Origin: an uncultured Paracoccaceae bacterium
Lineage (GTDB): Bacteria > Pseudomonadota > Alphaproteobacteria > Rhizobiales > Rhizobiaceae
Length of the DNA: 33,208 nucleotides
Direction of reading: 5' to 3'
NCBI GenBank assembly: GCA_937873685.1
Contig: CALMYO010000001.1
Coordinates: forward strand, 1-33,208
The notes under the pieces were generated by a model that worked only from the letters and a program-made list of their open reading frames with translations, was not told the origin of the DNA and did no database searches. The position numbers and the translations under genes are program-made. Positions within the stretch are counted from its first letter, which is position 1, and every line of letters begins with the position of its first letter. Positions 8,218 through 17,656 of the stretch are shown here, one piece after another.

Positions 8218-8649
8218 ATGACCATTCGCTTCCATTCCCGTATCGCCATGGCCGCGATTGCGGTCTCCGGCCTGTTCGTCGCTTCGGTCGCCGCGCAAGC
8301 TACCGACTACGGCATCGAGGTCACTATCAACGAGGCAAAAATCCTGCGGTTGTCGCGCCCGGCGACAACGATCGTCATCGGCAATCCCGAAATCGCCGAC
8401 GCCACCGTACAGGATTCGACCACCATCGTGCTGACCGGCCGCGATTTCGGGCGCACCAACCTGGTCATCCTCGATGACGAGGGCGCGCCGATCCTCGACG
8501 AGCGTATCCAGGTCGGCAAGGACGATACCGGCACGCTGCGGATCTGGCGTCGCGACGCTTTCCAGGAGTTCTCCTGTGCTCCGACATGCGAGGTGGCCTA
8601 CAAGACTGCCGCCGAGCAAGCTGACGAGAAGGAAGCTAAAGACAACTGA
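8218..8649 (+). CDS. Exported pilus assembly N-terminal-domain protein
   Basis: A 143-aa protein with a clear signal peptide (about residues 8-28, ending AAQA). A single domain follows, with EVTINEAKILRLSRPATTIVIGNPEIADA and TIVLTGRDFGRTNLVILDDEG. This matches the pilus-type N-terminal domain found at the start of CpaC secretins (T2SS-T3SS_pil_N family); compare SLVIDLPQDAYDILVANPDVADA in CpaC here. It lacks a secretin pore domain, so it is probably a periplasmic accessory of the Tad channel. A short C-terminal tail holds two Cys residues (FSCAPTCEV). It is transcribed away from flp and ends before a strong terminator. The precise role is not known. Confidence 0.85.
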   Translation: MTIRFHSRIAMAAIAVSGLFVASVAAQATDYGIEVTINEAKILRLSRPATTIVIGNPEIADATVQDSTTIVLTGRDFGRTNLVILDDEGAPILDERIQVGKDDTGTLRIWRRDAFQEFSCAPTCEVAYKTAAEQADEKEAKDN

Positions 8650-8679
8650 TCATCAGCATTCGATGCCCGGCGACGGCGT

Positions 8680-9660
8680 TCACATCGTCGTCGCGCGGAA
8701 CTTTCCCATCAGATACGGTCCCGACAGGACCGGCGCGTGACGCGCCGGTTCTTTTTCGTTCAGGCAGCCCGGAATCGCCTCGATCCGGGCATCCCAGTTC
8801 GGCTGGTGAAAGAAGGCGAGCGACTGGCGCGCCACGTTGTGTTGCCCGTCGCGCGGGTTGACGACGCGATGCAGCGTGGAAACCCAGCGGTCGTTGGTCC
8901 AAAGCGCCATGAGATCGCCGATGTTGACGATGAATGCGTCATCGACCGGCGGAACCTCCACCCATTCGCCCTTCGGCGAGAAGATCTCCAGCCCGCGCGA
9001 ACCCGATTGCGGCAGCAGGATTGTCAGGCTGCCGTAGTCGGTATGGGCGCCGGCGCGCTGCTGGCCGGGTTCCGGTGCAATTCTCTGGGCCGGGTAGTGC
9101 AATGCGCGCAGTGCGCTGATCGGCCGGTCGATATACGGCTCGAACCAGTCATCGGGAAGGCGCAGCGCTGCCGCAAACAGGCGCATGATGCGCGCCGCCA
9201 GCGATTCCATCTCATGATAATAAGCGGTCCAGGCCTCTCGGAAACCGTCGGGCCGGTCCGGCCATATGGTCGGCGCATAACAGAAGGCGAGCGCATCGGG
9301 GTCGGCCAGGCCTTGCGGGGCCGACTGCGGACCGCCATTGAAGCTCTCCTTCAGGTCGGGTGGGGTATCCTCGTTGCGCGATTTCGCCAGCGCCTCCTTC
9401 AGCGGTCCGAGCCAGCCATAGGGATAGCCGGGGCGGGGCGCGGCCGCGCTCTGCTTGTCGGGCTCCGGCAGGGCGAAGAACGCCGCCGTCACACACCGGA
9501 TATCGTCGATGACCCGCTGCGGAACGCCGTGGTTTTGAATCGCAAGAAAGCCGGTTTCCCGGCAGATGGCATCGACCTCTTCACCCATGGCGCGACGCGA
9601 ACCCGCATCCGCCGACAAGAATGCGCCGAGATCGAAAACCGGAAATCCGGCATCGTGCAT
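8680..9660 (-). CDS. Isopenicillin N synthase-family 2OG-Fe(II) oxygenase
   Basis: A 326-aa non-haem iron, 2-oxoglutarate-dependent oxygenase of the isopenicillin-N-synthase/plant-dioxygenase superfamily. A DIOX_N region (FPVFDLGAFL, ETGFLAIQNHGVP) is followed by the double-stranded beta-helix. The iron ligands His206 and Asp208 (GAHTDYGSLTILLP) and His264 (STLHRVVNPRD) are present, as is the 2OG-binding RQS (278-280). All catalytic residues are intact. It lies 22 bases after the P450 gene on the same strand, so the two oxygenases are probably co-transcribed. The substrate is unknown. Codons for about residues 301-310 coincide with the terminator of the convergent gene. Confidence 0.9.
   Translation of the reverse strand: MHDAGFPVFDLGAFLSADAGSRRAMGEEVDAICRETGFLAIQNHGVPQRVIDDIRCVTAAFFALPEPDKQSAAAPRPGYPYGWLGPLKEALAKSRNEDTPPDLKESFNGGPQSAPQGLADPDALAFCYAPTIWPDRPDGFREAWTAYYHEMESLAARIMRLFAAALRLPDDWFEPYIDRPISALRALHYPAQRIAPEPGQQRAGAHTDYGSLTILLPQSGSRGLEIFSPKGEWVEVPPVDDAFIVNIGDLMALWTNDRWVSTLHRVVNPRDGQHNVARQSLAFFHQPNWDARIEAIPGCLNEKEPARHAPVLSGPYLMGKFRATTM
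8729..8758 (+). terminator. Rho-independent terminator of the small pilus gene, inside the convergent CDS
   Basis: A perfect 9-bp stem (8729-8737 with 8741-8749, loop TGA) is followed by TCTTTTTCG on the plus strand, about 80 bases after the stop of the gene at 8218-8649. It lies wholly within the 3' coding end of the oppositely oriented oxygenase gene, where it encodes KEPARHAPV. Confidence 0.8.
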
Positions 9661-9682
9661 GGTCCTTCCCCCTCGGTCGATC

Positions 9683-11068
9683 TCAACGCGCGGTGACGGT
9701 CATCGGCAGACCGCCTTGCGGCTGCGTCGTCAGCTTCTGCACCGGCCAGGGATTCGTCTTTTCCGTGACATCGAAGCGGAAGCGGCGCATCAGCACGCCA
9801 AGCGCGATCACCGCCTCCTGCAACGCGAAGCTCGCGCCGATGCATATGCGCGGGCCGGCGCCGAAGGGAAGATACTGGAAGCGGTCGATCCGCTCGCGGT
9901 TTTCCGGCCAGAAGCGCGACGGCATGAAGGCGTCCGGCCTGTCCCACAACAGCCGGTGGCGGTGCAGCGTCCAGGGCATCATCAGCACGGTGACATCCTT
10001 CGGGATGTCGACGACGCGTCCATCGGGCATCTCCAGCCGGTCGTCGGCGATCGCTGCGCGGTTGATCGACGGCGCCGGCGGATAGAGTCGCATCGCCTCC
10101 TCAAAGGCGGCGCGGGTCTTTGGCATGCGCTCCAGCCATTGCACTGGCGGCGGCGGCGCGGCGAGCACCGCGTCGATTTCCTCTTCGACCAGCACGCGCT
10201 CATGCGGCGCGTTGGCAAGGCAAAAGAGCGTCCAGCCGAGCGCACGCGCCGTGGTTTCGTGCCCCGCTCCGATGAAGGTGATAATGTTGTCGTTGATCTC
10301 GTCGGAGGACAGGCCCTGCGGACCCTCCGCGCGCAACAACAGTGTCAGGAAATCCTCCGGCACGGCGTCGGGATCACGCGCCATGCGATCGCGGCGCGCC
10401 GCGACCGTCTTGTCGACGATGCCGCGAAACAGGTCGAGCACCTTTGCGCCTCGGATGCGGGTGAGGCGCGGCACCCAGGACGGCGCCTTGACGAGGTCGA
10501 GCGGGTCGACCCGGCCCATGGTGTGAAGCAACCGGTTCACCTCGTCGGCGAAATCGAAATCCGCACCTTCAATGTCACCGGAAAACAGCGTCTCGGCGAG
10601 GATGTCGAAAGTCAGCTCCGTCATCTCGGCGGCGATCTCATGCTCCTCGCCCTTGCCGGCATAGCGTTCGGCGAAGTGCTCGGTGGTCGCCAGCATGGAA
10701 TCGGCAAAGCCGTTGATGTGGCGGGGCGTGAACACCGGCGCCATCGCCTTGCGCGAACGCTTCCACACATTGCCCTCGGCGGTCAGGAGACCGTCGCGCA
10801 GGATCGGCCGCAGGATAAGCTGGCGGATGGTGGCAAGCCGGTAGTTCTTCTGGTTGTCGACCAGGACGTGGCGGATCAGCCTTGGATGATTGGCGATCAG
10901 CGTGCGCTCGTTGAGAAAGCGGGTAAGGATCCAAGGCTCAGTGTAGGATGGTTCGCCCCACACCTCAAGCGGGTTGCGCGTGATCGTGCGGATCAGTTCC
11001 CACATGGTTGGGGGAACGGTGCGCGGTTTCGGGGCGGGCGGGACAAAAGGTTCCGGTCTGGCGTCCAT
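9683..11068 (-). CDS. Cytochrome P450
   Basis: A 461-aa haem-thiolate monooxygenase. The I-helix oxygen-activation motif is AGHETT at about 268-273. The K-helix ExxR is Glu324-Arg327 (EAMRLYPP). The haem loop is FGAGPRICIG with the axial Cys at about 409. No membrane anchor or fused reductase is present, so separate redox partners are needed, and none is encoded in this window. It is the first gene of a unit with the downstream 2OG oxygenase. It is divergent from the SRPBCC gene across a palindromic operator. The CYP family and substrate cannot be assigned by eye; the neighbouring acyl-CoA ligase and transporter point to a hydrophobic acid or terpenoid. Confidence 0.93.
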   Translation of the reverse strand: MDARPEPFVPPAPKPRTVPPTMWELIRTITRNPLEVWGEPSYTEPWILTRFLNERTLIANHPRLIRHVLVDNQKNYRLATIRQLILRPILRDGLLTAEGNVWKRSRKAMAPVFTPRHINGFADSMLATTEHFAERYAGKGEEHEIAAEMTELTFDILAETLFSGDIEGADFDFADEVNRLLHTMGRVDPLDLVKAPSWVPRLTRIRGAKVLDLFRGIVDKTVAARRDRMARDPDAVPEDFLTLLLRAEGPQGLSSDEINDNIITFIGAGHETTARALGWTLFCLANAPHERVLVEEEIDAVLAAPPPPVQWLERMPKTRAAFEEAMRLYPPAPSINRAAIADDRLEMPDGRVVDIPKDVTVLMMPWTLHRHRLLWDRPDAFMPSRFWPENRERIDRFQYLPFGAGPRICIGASFALQEAVIALGVLMRRFRFDVTEKTNPWPVQKLTTQPQGGLPMTVTAR

Positions 11069-11131
11069 GGCAGGTTTCCGGTTCAGATTCTCACATCATA
11101 TGGCCGATTGTGACGCAAATGCCAGATTGCA

Positions 11132-11160
11132 TTGTCAACATTTACGTAAACGTCATACCT
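11132..11160. promoter_or_regulatory. Divergent promoter/operator between P450 and SRPBCC genes
   Basis: The perfect 10-bp palindrome TTTACGTAAA (11141-11150) extends to a 16-bp palindrome with one mismatched pair (11138-11153). On the minus strand a consensus -35 TTGACA (11138-11133) sits beside it, facing the P450. On the plus strand TTGTCA (11132-11137) and a weak ATACCT flank the palindrome, facing the SRPBCC gene. A dyad in or beside promoter elements is typical of MerR- or TetR-family control. The regulator is not in this window, and no good minus-strand -10 was seen. Confidence 0.5.
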
Positions 11161-11206
11161 TGGTCGGCAAGAGTTGTTGCCCCCAAGACGTCAAGAGCCC
11201 CAAACC

Positions 11207-11743
11207 ATGAACGCAATGACCCCCCCGCCGCTTGCCAGCGGAAACTACGCCTCGACGCGGGTCGAGGAAACGATCGCGATTTCGCCGAACGCCTTCCTGC
11301 CGTGGTACATCCACGAGCCGATCGAAAACTTCATGAAGGGAACGCTGGTCGCGCCGCCGATCACCGGCACGGAACCGCTTCCCGGTCCGGACTGGGGCGA
11401 GGCAGGCGCGGCGCGCAAGATCTTCTTCAAGGATGGCACCACATCGCTGGAACGCATCGTGGAGACGGACTTTCCGCGCTCCTACAAGTACCAGCCCTGG
11501 GCGTACACAAGCCCGGTGCGGTTTCTTTCCGGTCACGCGGTCTCGACGATGAGCGCCCTGCCCGATGGTGCGGGAACGCGCATTGTCTGGGATTACGGCT
11601 TTCACGCCAAGAACGGTCTGGCCTATGGCCCGCTGGCGCTGTTCGTGCGCTACGACTGGGCGCGAAACCTGAAGAACGCGCTTGTCATCCTGAAGAAGCA
11701 CCTCGAAACGCACGGCACGGCCAAGCGCATCCACGAAGCGTGA
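11207..11743 (+). CDS. SRPBCC-fold (polyketide cyclase/START-like) protein
   Basis: A 178-aa soluble protein with no signal peptide. Its pattern resembles SRPBCC/START-like domains, which form a hydrophobic ligand pocket: FLPWYIHEPIENFMKGTLVAPPI, then a strand-rich middle (AVSTMSALPDGAGTRIVWDYGFHAKNG) and a long C-terminal helix (NLKNALVILKKHLETHG). No catalytic residues can be named. The ATG at 11207 was preferred over a TTG at 11174; AAGAG lies about nine bases upstream. It is transcribed away from the P450 and shares the operator region. It could bind or modify the same hydrophobic substrate. The fold assignment is moderately sure; the function is unknown. Confidence 0.7.
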   Translation: MNAMTPPPLASGNYASTRVEETIAISPNAFLPWYIHEPIENFMKGTLVAPPITGTEPLPGPDWGEAGAARKIFFKDGTTSLERIVETDFPRSYKYQPWAYTSPVRFLSGHAVSTMSALPDGAGTRIVWDYGFHAKNGLAYGPLALFVRYDWARNLKNALVILKKHLETHGTAKRIHEA

Positions 11744-11781
11744 ACCGGAGGCGCTTCGCCATTCGGGACCGATGGCGAAAC

Positions 11782-11814
11782 GGCCGGGCGCGCGTGCCCG
11801 GCCATTCCATTTTT
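11782..11814 (+). terminator. Rho-independent terminator after the SRPBCC gene
   Basis: An 8-bp stem (11782-11789 with 11796-11803) with a six-base loop is followed by ATTCCATTTTT. It sits between two convergent genes. In the minus direction it is followed only by GTTTCG, so termination of the binding-protein mRNA there would be weaker. Confidence 0.75.
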
Positions 11815-11827
11815 CAGGACCGGAGGG

Positions 11828-12985
11828 TTACTGCCGACCCACCTCGATCCAGGCGCCGTCCTTGACCTGCGAGATGACGACCAGGTCGCCGCCCTTGTGG
11901 TCCTCGGCGCTGTAATCCACCTTCACGCCGGCGATCTCGTCCTCGAAGTTCAGGCTTTCCATGCCCTTGATGAAGCTTTCGGATGTCAGATCCTTGCCGG
12001 CGGCCTCAAGCGCACGGACCATGGTTTCGGCCGCCGAGCGGCCGAGCAGCGCGCCGGTGCCGGGGAACTCGCCATGGGCGGCCTGGTACTTCTCGGCGAA
12101 CTCCTTCACCGCCGCGTTGTCCATGCGGGTGGCGAGGTCGACCCAGCCGGCTGCGGCATAGAGGCCGGTGGTGACGCCGCCCGGCACCTGCGCCATCGCG
12201 GTATGGAAGCCGGCCGATGATCCGATGAAATCGGCGTCGGTCCATCCGATCTTGCGGGCGGTCGCGTAGGCCGTGATCGCCTGGCGCACGCCGAGCGCCA
12301 TGGCGACGACGTCGCAGCCCTCGTCCTTCAGCTTGGTCAATGCGCCGACGAAATCGTTCTCATCGGGTTTGTGGGTGGTCTCGGCCTTGAAGGTCAGCCC
12401 GTTCTCGGTTGCGGCCGCCTTGGCGCCCTCGACGATCTCGAGGCCGAAATCGGTCGGCAGCGTCATGGTGCAGATTTCCTTCACCTCGGCCCGCTGCTTG
12501 GCGAGGAAAGTCGCGCCGATTCGAATCTGGTCGAAATACGACGAGAAGCCGGCGAAGTGCAGCGGGTGCAGCGGTTCGTTCATCTGCCGCGCGGCGGTGA
12601 GCGGTGCGACATTGGCGATGTTCTTCGGATCCTGCAGTTTGAACCCGGCAAGGTTGACCGGGGTGCCGAGCGACAGCAGCATCGCGAACACCTTGTCGGA
12701 ATTGATCAGCTTGTTGTAGCCCTGCATCGCCTTCGGCATCTGGTAGCCGTGATCCTCGACGATGAAGCGGATTGTGCGGCCATGAACGCCGCCGATCTCG
12801 TTGAAGTAGAGGTTGGCGGCGTTGACCGCCGGCGCGCCGAAGGCGGCGAAGATGCCGGACAGGTCCTGGTTGGAGCCGATCAGCACCTCGGTGTCGGTGA
12901 CGCCCTGCGTCTCGGCGGCGGCCGGCAACGCCGAACCCAACGCGAGCGCGGCTGCCAAGGCCGTGAGCATCGTTGTCTTCTTCAT
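11828..12985 (-). CDS. LivK-type periplasmic binding protein
   Basis: Periplasmic solute receptor of the branched-chain amino-acid/hydrophobic ABC transporter class (Peripla_BP_6). The start at 12985 (385 aa) follows GGAGGAGAAGACC. A signal peptide (MKKTTMLTALAAALALGSALPAAAE) precedes TDTEVLIGSNQDLSGIFAAFG, the usual ligand-site region of the family. Later come FNEIGGVHGRTIRFIVEDHGYQ and GTGALLGRSAAETMVRALE. It is the last gene of a six-gene operon with livHMGF and an acyl-CoA ligase, 37 bases after the ligase. The ligase neighbour makes an aromatic, fatty or terpenoid acid a likelier ligand than an amino acid, but this is inference. Confidence 0.9.
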   Translation of the reverse strand: MKKTTMLTALAAALALGSALPAAAETQGVTDTEVLIGSNQDLSGIFAAFGAPAVNAANLYFNEIGGVHGRTIRFIVEDHGYQMPKAMQGYNKLINSDKVFAMLLSLGTPVNLAGFKLQDPKNIANVAPLTAARQMNEPLHPLHFAGFSSYFDQIRIGATFLAKQRAEVKEICTMTLPTDFGLEIVEGAKAAATENGLTFKAETTHKPDENDFVGALTKLKDEGCDVVAMALGVRQAITAYATARKIGWTDADFIGSSAGFHTAMAQVPGGVTTGLYAAAGWVDLATRMDNAAVKEFAEKYQAAHGEFPGTGALLGRSAAETMVRALEAAGKDLTSESFIKGMESLNFEDEIAGVKVDYSAEDHKGGDLVVISQVKDGAWIEVGRQ

Positions 12986-13022
12986 GGTCTTCTCCTCCTT
13001 GTGGCCCAATTTGCGGGTCCGT

Positions 13023-14912
<1,890 letters not shown>

Positions 14913-14996
14913 GCCCTTTCCTCCTCCTCCTTGCGCGCCTTCCGGCGCTTCCACCCGCCGGCCCGTTTACCGGGTCTTGGCGGCTCGTCTGCGTCC

Positions 14997-15779
14997 CTAC
15001 CGCCAGGTCTTGCGTTGCTTCCAGCGGCGCTGGCCGCGCGCGCTTTCCTGGTGCTGGCCGAGATAGAACTCCTGCACGTCGCGCGATTGCCGCAGCTTTT
15101 CGGCCGCACCCGCCATGACGATGCGGCCGAGTTCCAGCACATACCCCTGGTGCGCCACCTCCAGCGCCACATGGGCATTCTGCTCCACCAGCATCATGGT
15201 CACCTTCTGCTCGGCGTTCAAGCGGGCGATGATGGCGAAGATCTCCTGCGTCAACAACGGGCTGAGACCGAGCGACGGCTCGTCGAGCAACATCACGCGC
15301 GGGCGCGCCATCAGACCGCGGCCGATCGCCAGCATCTGCTGCTGTCCGCCGGACAGGGTGCCGGCGCGCTGCGCCAGCCTTTCGCCGAGAATGGGGAAGT
15401 ATCCCAGTACCATGTCGCGGTCGCGCCGGACATCGGCAGCGTCATTGCGGGTGTATGCGCCCATGGCGAGGTTCTCCGCCACGCTGAGCAGCGGGAAGAT
15501 CTCGCGCCCCTCGGGCACGTGGACGAGACCGGCGCGCACCAGGCTGTCCGGCTCCGCGCCGGTGACATCGCGACCGTCGAGCGCGACCGTTCCCTTTTCC
15601 GGGTTCATCACGCCGGAGATGGTTTTCAGCAGCGTCGTCTTGCCGGCGCCATTTGCGCCGAGGACCGTGACGATCTCGCCCTTGCTGACGGCAAGCGACA
15701 CGCCACGCAACGCCTGGATCGGCCCGTAGAAGCTCTCCAGGTTGTCAATGCGCAGGAGGGATGTCTGTTCGGATGCCAT
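14997..15779 (-). CDS. livF: ABC transporter ATP-binding protein, LivF type
   Basis: Cytoplasmic ATPase subunit of a hydrophobic amino-acid-type importer, 260 aa from the ATG at 15779. Walker A GANGAGKTT is near 41-49, signature LSGGQQQ near 142-148, Walker B VMLLDEPSLGLSP near 162-174, and the H-loop lies shortly after. HVPEGREIFPLLSVAENL is characteristic of LivF. The ATG overlaps the livG stop by one base; a GTG one codon upstream is possible. The Arg/Lys-rich C-terminal tail (RGQRRWKQRKTWR) is longer than usual. It is followed after about 85 bases by the acyl-CoA ligase. Confidence 0.93.
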   Translation of the reverse strand: MASEQTSLLRIDNLESFYGPIQALRGVSLAVSKGEIVTVLGANGAGKTTLLKTISGVMNPEKGTVALDGRDVTGAEPDSLVRAGLVHVPEGREIFPLLSVAENLAMGAYTRNDAADVRRDRDMVLGYFPILGERLAQRAGTLSGGQQQMLAIGRGLMARPRVMLLDEPSLGLSPLLTQEIFAIIARLNAEQKVTMMLVEQNAHVALEVAHQGYVLELGRIVMAGAAEKLRQSRDVQEFYLGQHQESARGQRRWKQRKTWR

Positions 15780-16558
15780 CACCCAGCCCCGTCCTTGTGA
15801 CCAGTTCCGATATAGGCCTCGATCACCGCCGGGTCGGTCTGCACCTCGCGCGCGGTGCCGAGCGCAAGCCGCCTGCCGTCGGCAAGCGCCATCACCCGCG
15901 AGGAAACCTGGCTGACGAGGCCCATGTCGTGCTCCACCATCAGCACGGTGATGCCCATCTGGCCGGCGATATCCTCGATCCAGAAGCCCATGTCGCGGGT
16001 CTCCTCGACCGACAGTCCCGAGGCCGGTTCGTCGAGCAGCAGCAGCTTCGGTTCGGTCGCCAGCGCCCGGCCGAGTTCCACCACCTTGCGCACGCCATAG
16101 GGCAGGCCGGCGATGCGCTTGTCGCGCCAGGCCTGCAGGTCGAGGAAATCGATGACCTTCTCCACCGCCTCGCGGTGCCGGCGCTCTTCGGCGCGCACGA
16201 AGGGCGTGAACAGCATTTCGGCAATCGGGTTCGAGCGCCGGTGGCGGTGGCGGCCGACAAGCAGGTTCTGCAACACGGTCGCCTGCTCGAACAGTTCAAT
16301 GTTCTGGAAGGTGCGGGCGATGCCGAGCGTGGCGATGGCATGCGCCGGGTTGCGAAGAATGCTCGCGCCTTCAAAAAGGATGTCGCCCGCTGCCGGATCG
16401 TAGAAGCGCGAGACGAGGTTGAACAGCGTCGACTTGCCCGCCCCGTTCGGCCCGACCAGCGCGAAGACCTCGCCCGGCAGAACAGAAAACGACACGTTGT
16501 CGACGGCGGTAACCCCGCCGAAGCGCAGCGTGACGTCCTTGACCTCGAGCAGGCTCAC
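15779..16558 (-). CDS. livG: ABC transporter ATP-binding protein, LivG type
   Basis: Second ATPase subunit, 259 aa from the GTG at 16558. That codon overlaps the livM stop as GTGA, so translation is coupled. Walker A GPNGAGKST is near 36-44, RTFQNIELFEQATVLQNL is the LivG-type Q-loop region, and Walker B is KLLLLDEPASGLS. The signature is LPYGVRKVVELGRAL instead of LSGGQ, a variant common in this subfamily. The open frame extends far upstream into livM, but that part is out of frame with LivM and has no ribosome site. Confidence 0.92.
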   Translation of the reverse strand: MSLLEVKDVTLRFGGVTAVDNVSFSVLPGEVFALVGPNGAGKSTLFNLVSRFYDPAAGDILFEGASILRNPAHAIATLGIARTFQNIELFEQATVLQNLLVGRHRHRRSNPIAEMLFTPFVRAEERRHREAVEKVIDFLDLQAWRDKRIAGLPYGVRKVVELGRALATEPKLLLLDEPASGLSVEETRDMGFWIEDIAGQMGITVLMVEHDMGLVSQVSSRVMALADGRRLALGTAREVQTDPAVIEAYIGTGHKDGAG

Positions 16559-17655
16559 CGCATGCGCTCCGTCTTCAGGTAGCTCTTCTGGCGGCGGAAC
16601 ATGTCGCGCCGGTAGAACGGAAACAGTTCGAGGAAGGCGCGGATCTTCAGCCAGCGGCCGTATATGCCCATCGGCTCGAAAAGGATGAAGGCGATGAGGA
16701 TGCAACCGAAGATGCCGGATTCCAGCCCCGGGATGGCGATCTGGTTCATCCCGAAGGCCTGGCTGGCGAAATCCCGCGAAAGCGCGATCGCCTGCGGCAG
16801 GAAGCCGACGACGATGGCGCCGAAGAACGCCCCGTGGATCGATCCGAGTCCGCCGACGACGATCATCAGCAGCAGCGTGATCGAGATGACGATGTTGAAG
16901 GTCTCGTTGTTGAAGATGCCGGCGAAATGCCCCATCAGCGCGCCGGCCAGCCCGGTGATCGCGGTGGAGATGCCAAAAGACAGCGCTTTTGCCGCCGCGA
17001 CGTTGACGCCCATGGCGCGCGCCGAGATTTCCGAATCGCGCACCGCGGCGAAGGAGCGGCCGAGCGGCGACCGCTCGATGTTGCGGTAGATGAACACGAC
17101 GAACAGCGCCACGGCGAGCGTGAGCCAATAGAAGCGGTCGGGATTGATGTAGCGGTCGATCTCCAGCCCGAAGATGGTGATCGTCGGCGCAAACAGGCCG
17201 GAGACGCCGCCGGTGAGCGGCTCGGCAATTACGATGATGTCATCGACCATGATCGCGACAGCAAGCGTTGCAATGGCGAGATAGATGCCGTGCAGCCGCG
17301 CTGTCGGCACCGCCAGCGCCGCGCCGGCGAGGCCGGCGATCAGCCCGGCGAGCGGAAACGACAACAGGAACGGCAGTCCGAGGCGCTCCTGCAGCAGCAC
17401 GTTGGCGTAGCAGCCGATGGCGAGGAATGCCGCATGGCCGAGGCTTGCCTGCCCGGTCTGGCCGACCAGCAGCATCAGTCCCATGCCGGCGATCGCCCAG
17501 ATCAGCACATTGGTCGCCTCGCCGAGCAGGAAGGCGTCGATCAGGAATGGCAGCACCAGCAGCAACGCCAGCAGCAGCGCATACCATGTCGCCTGCGCCC
17601 GGTGGCGGAACAGGTCGATGTCGGCGTCGTAGGAGGTCTTGAAGACGGTGCGCAT
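16555..17655 (-). CDS. livM: ABC transporter permease, LivM type
   Basis: Inner-membrane permease subunit, 366 aa, with about nine to ten hydrophobic segments. The family signature GLMLLVGQTGQASLGHAAFLAIGCY is near 60-85. GRSFAAVRDSEISARAMGVNVAAAKALSFGIS marks the EAA-like cytoplasmic loop that contacts the ATPases. It starts one base after the livH stop and overlaps livG, so the order livH-livM-livG-livF is tightly packed. No regulator or binding protein lies upstream; the receptor is encoded at the operon end. Confidence 0.93.
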   Translation of the reverse strand: MRTVFKTSYDADIDLFRHRAQATWYALLLALLLVLPFLIDAFLLGEATNVLIWAIAGMGLMLLVGQTGQASLGHAAFLAIGCYANVLLQERLGLPFLLSFPLAGLIAGLAGAALAVPTARLHGIYLAIATLAVAIMVDDIIVIAEPLTGGVSGLFAPTITIFGLEIDRYINPDRFYWLTLAVALFVVFIYRNIERSPLGRSFAAVRDSEISARAMGVNVAAAKALSFGISTAITGLAGALMGHFAGIFNNETFNIVISITLLLMIVVGGLGSIHGAFFGAIVVGFLPQAIALSRDFASQAFGMNQIAIPGLESGIFGCILIAFILFEPMGIYGRWLKIRAFLELFPFYRRDMFRRQKSYLKTERMR

Positions 17656-17656
17656 C

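Noticed and set aside
16559-17128. Upstream extension of the livG frame
   Set aside because: It overlaps livM in another frame and has no ribosome site; the GTG coupled to the livM stop fits the family N terminus.
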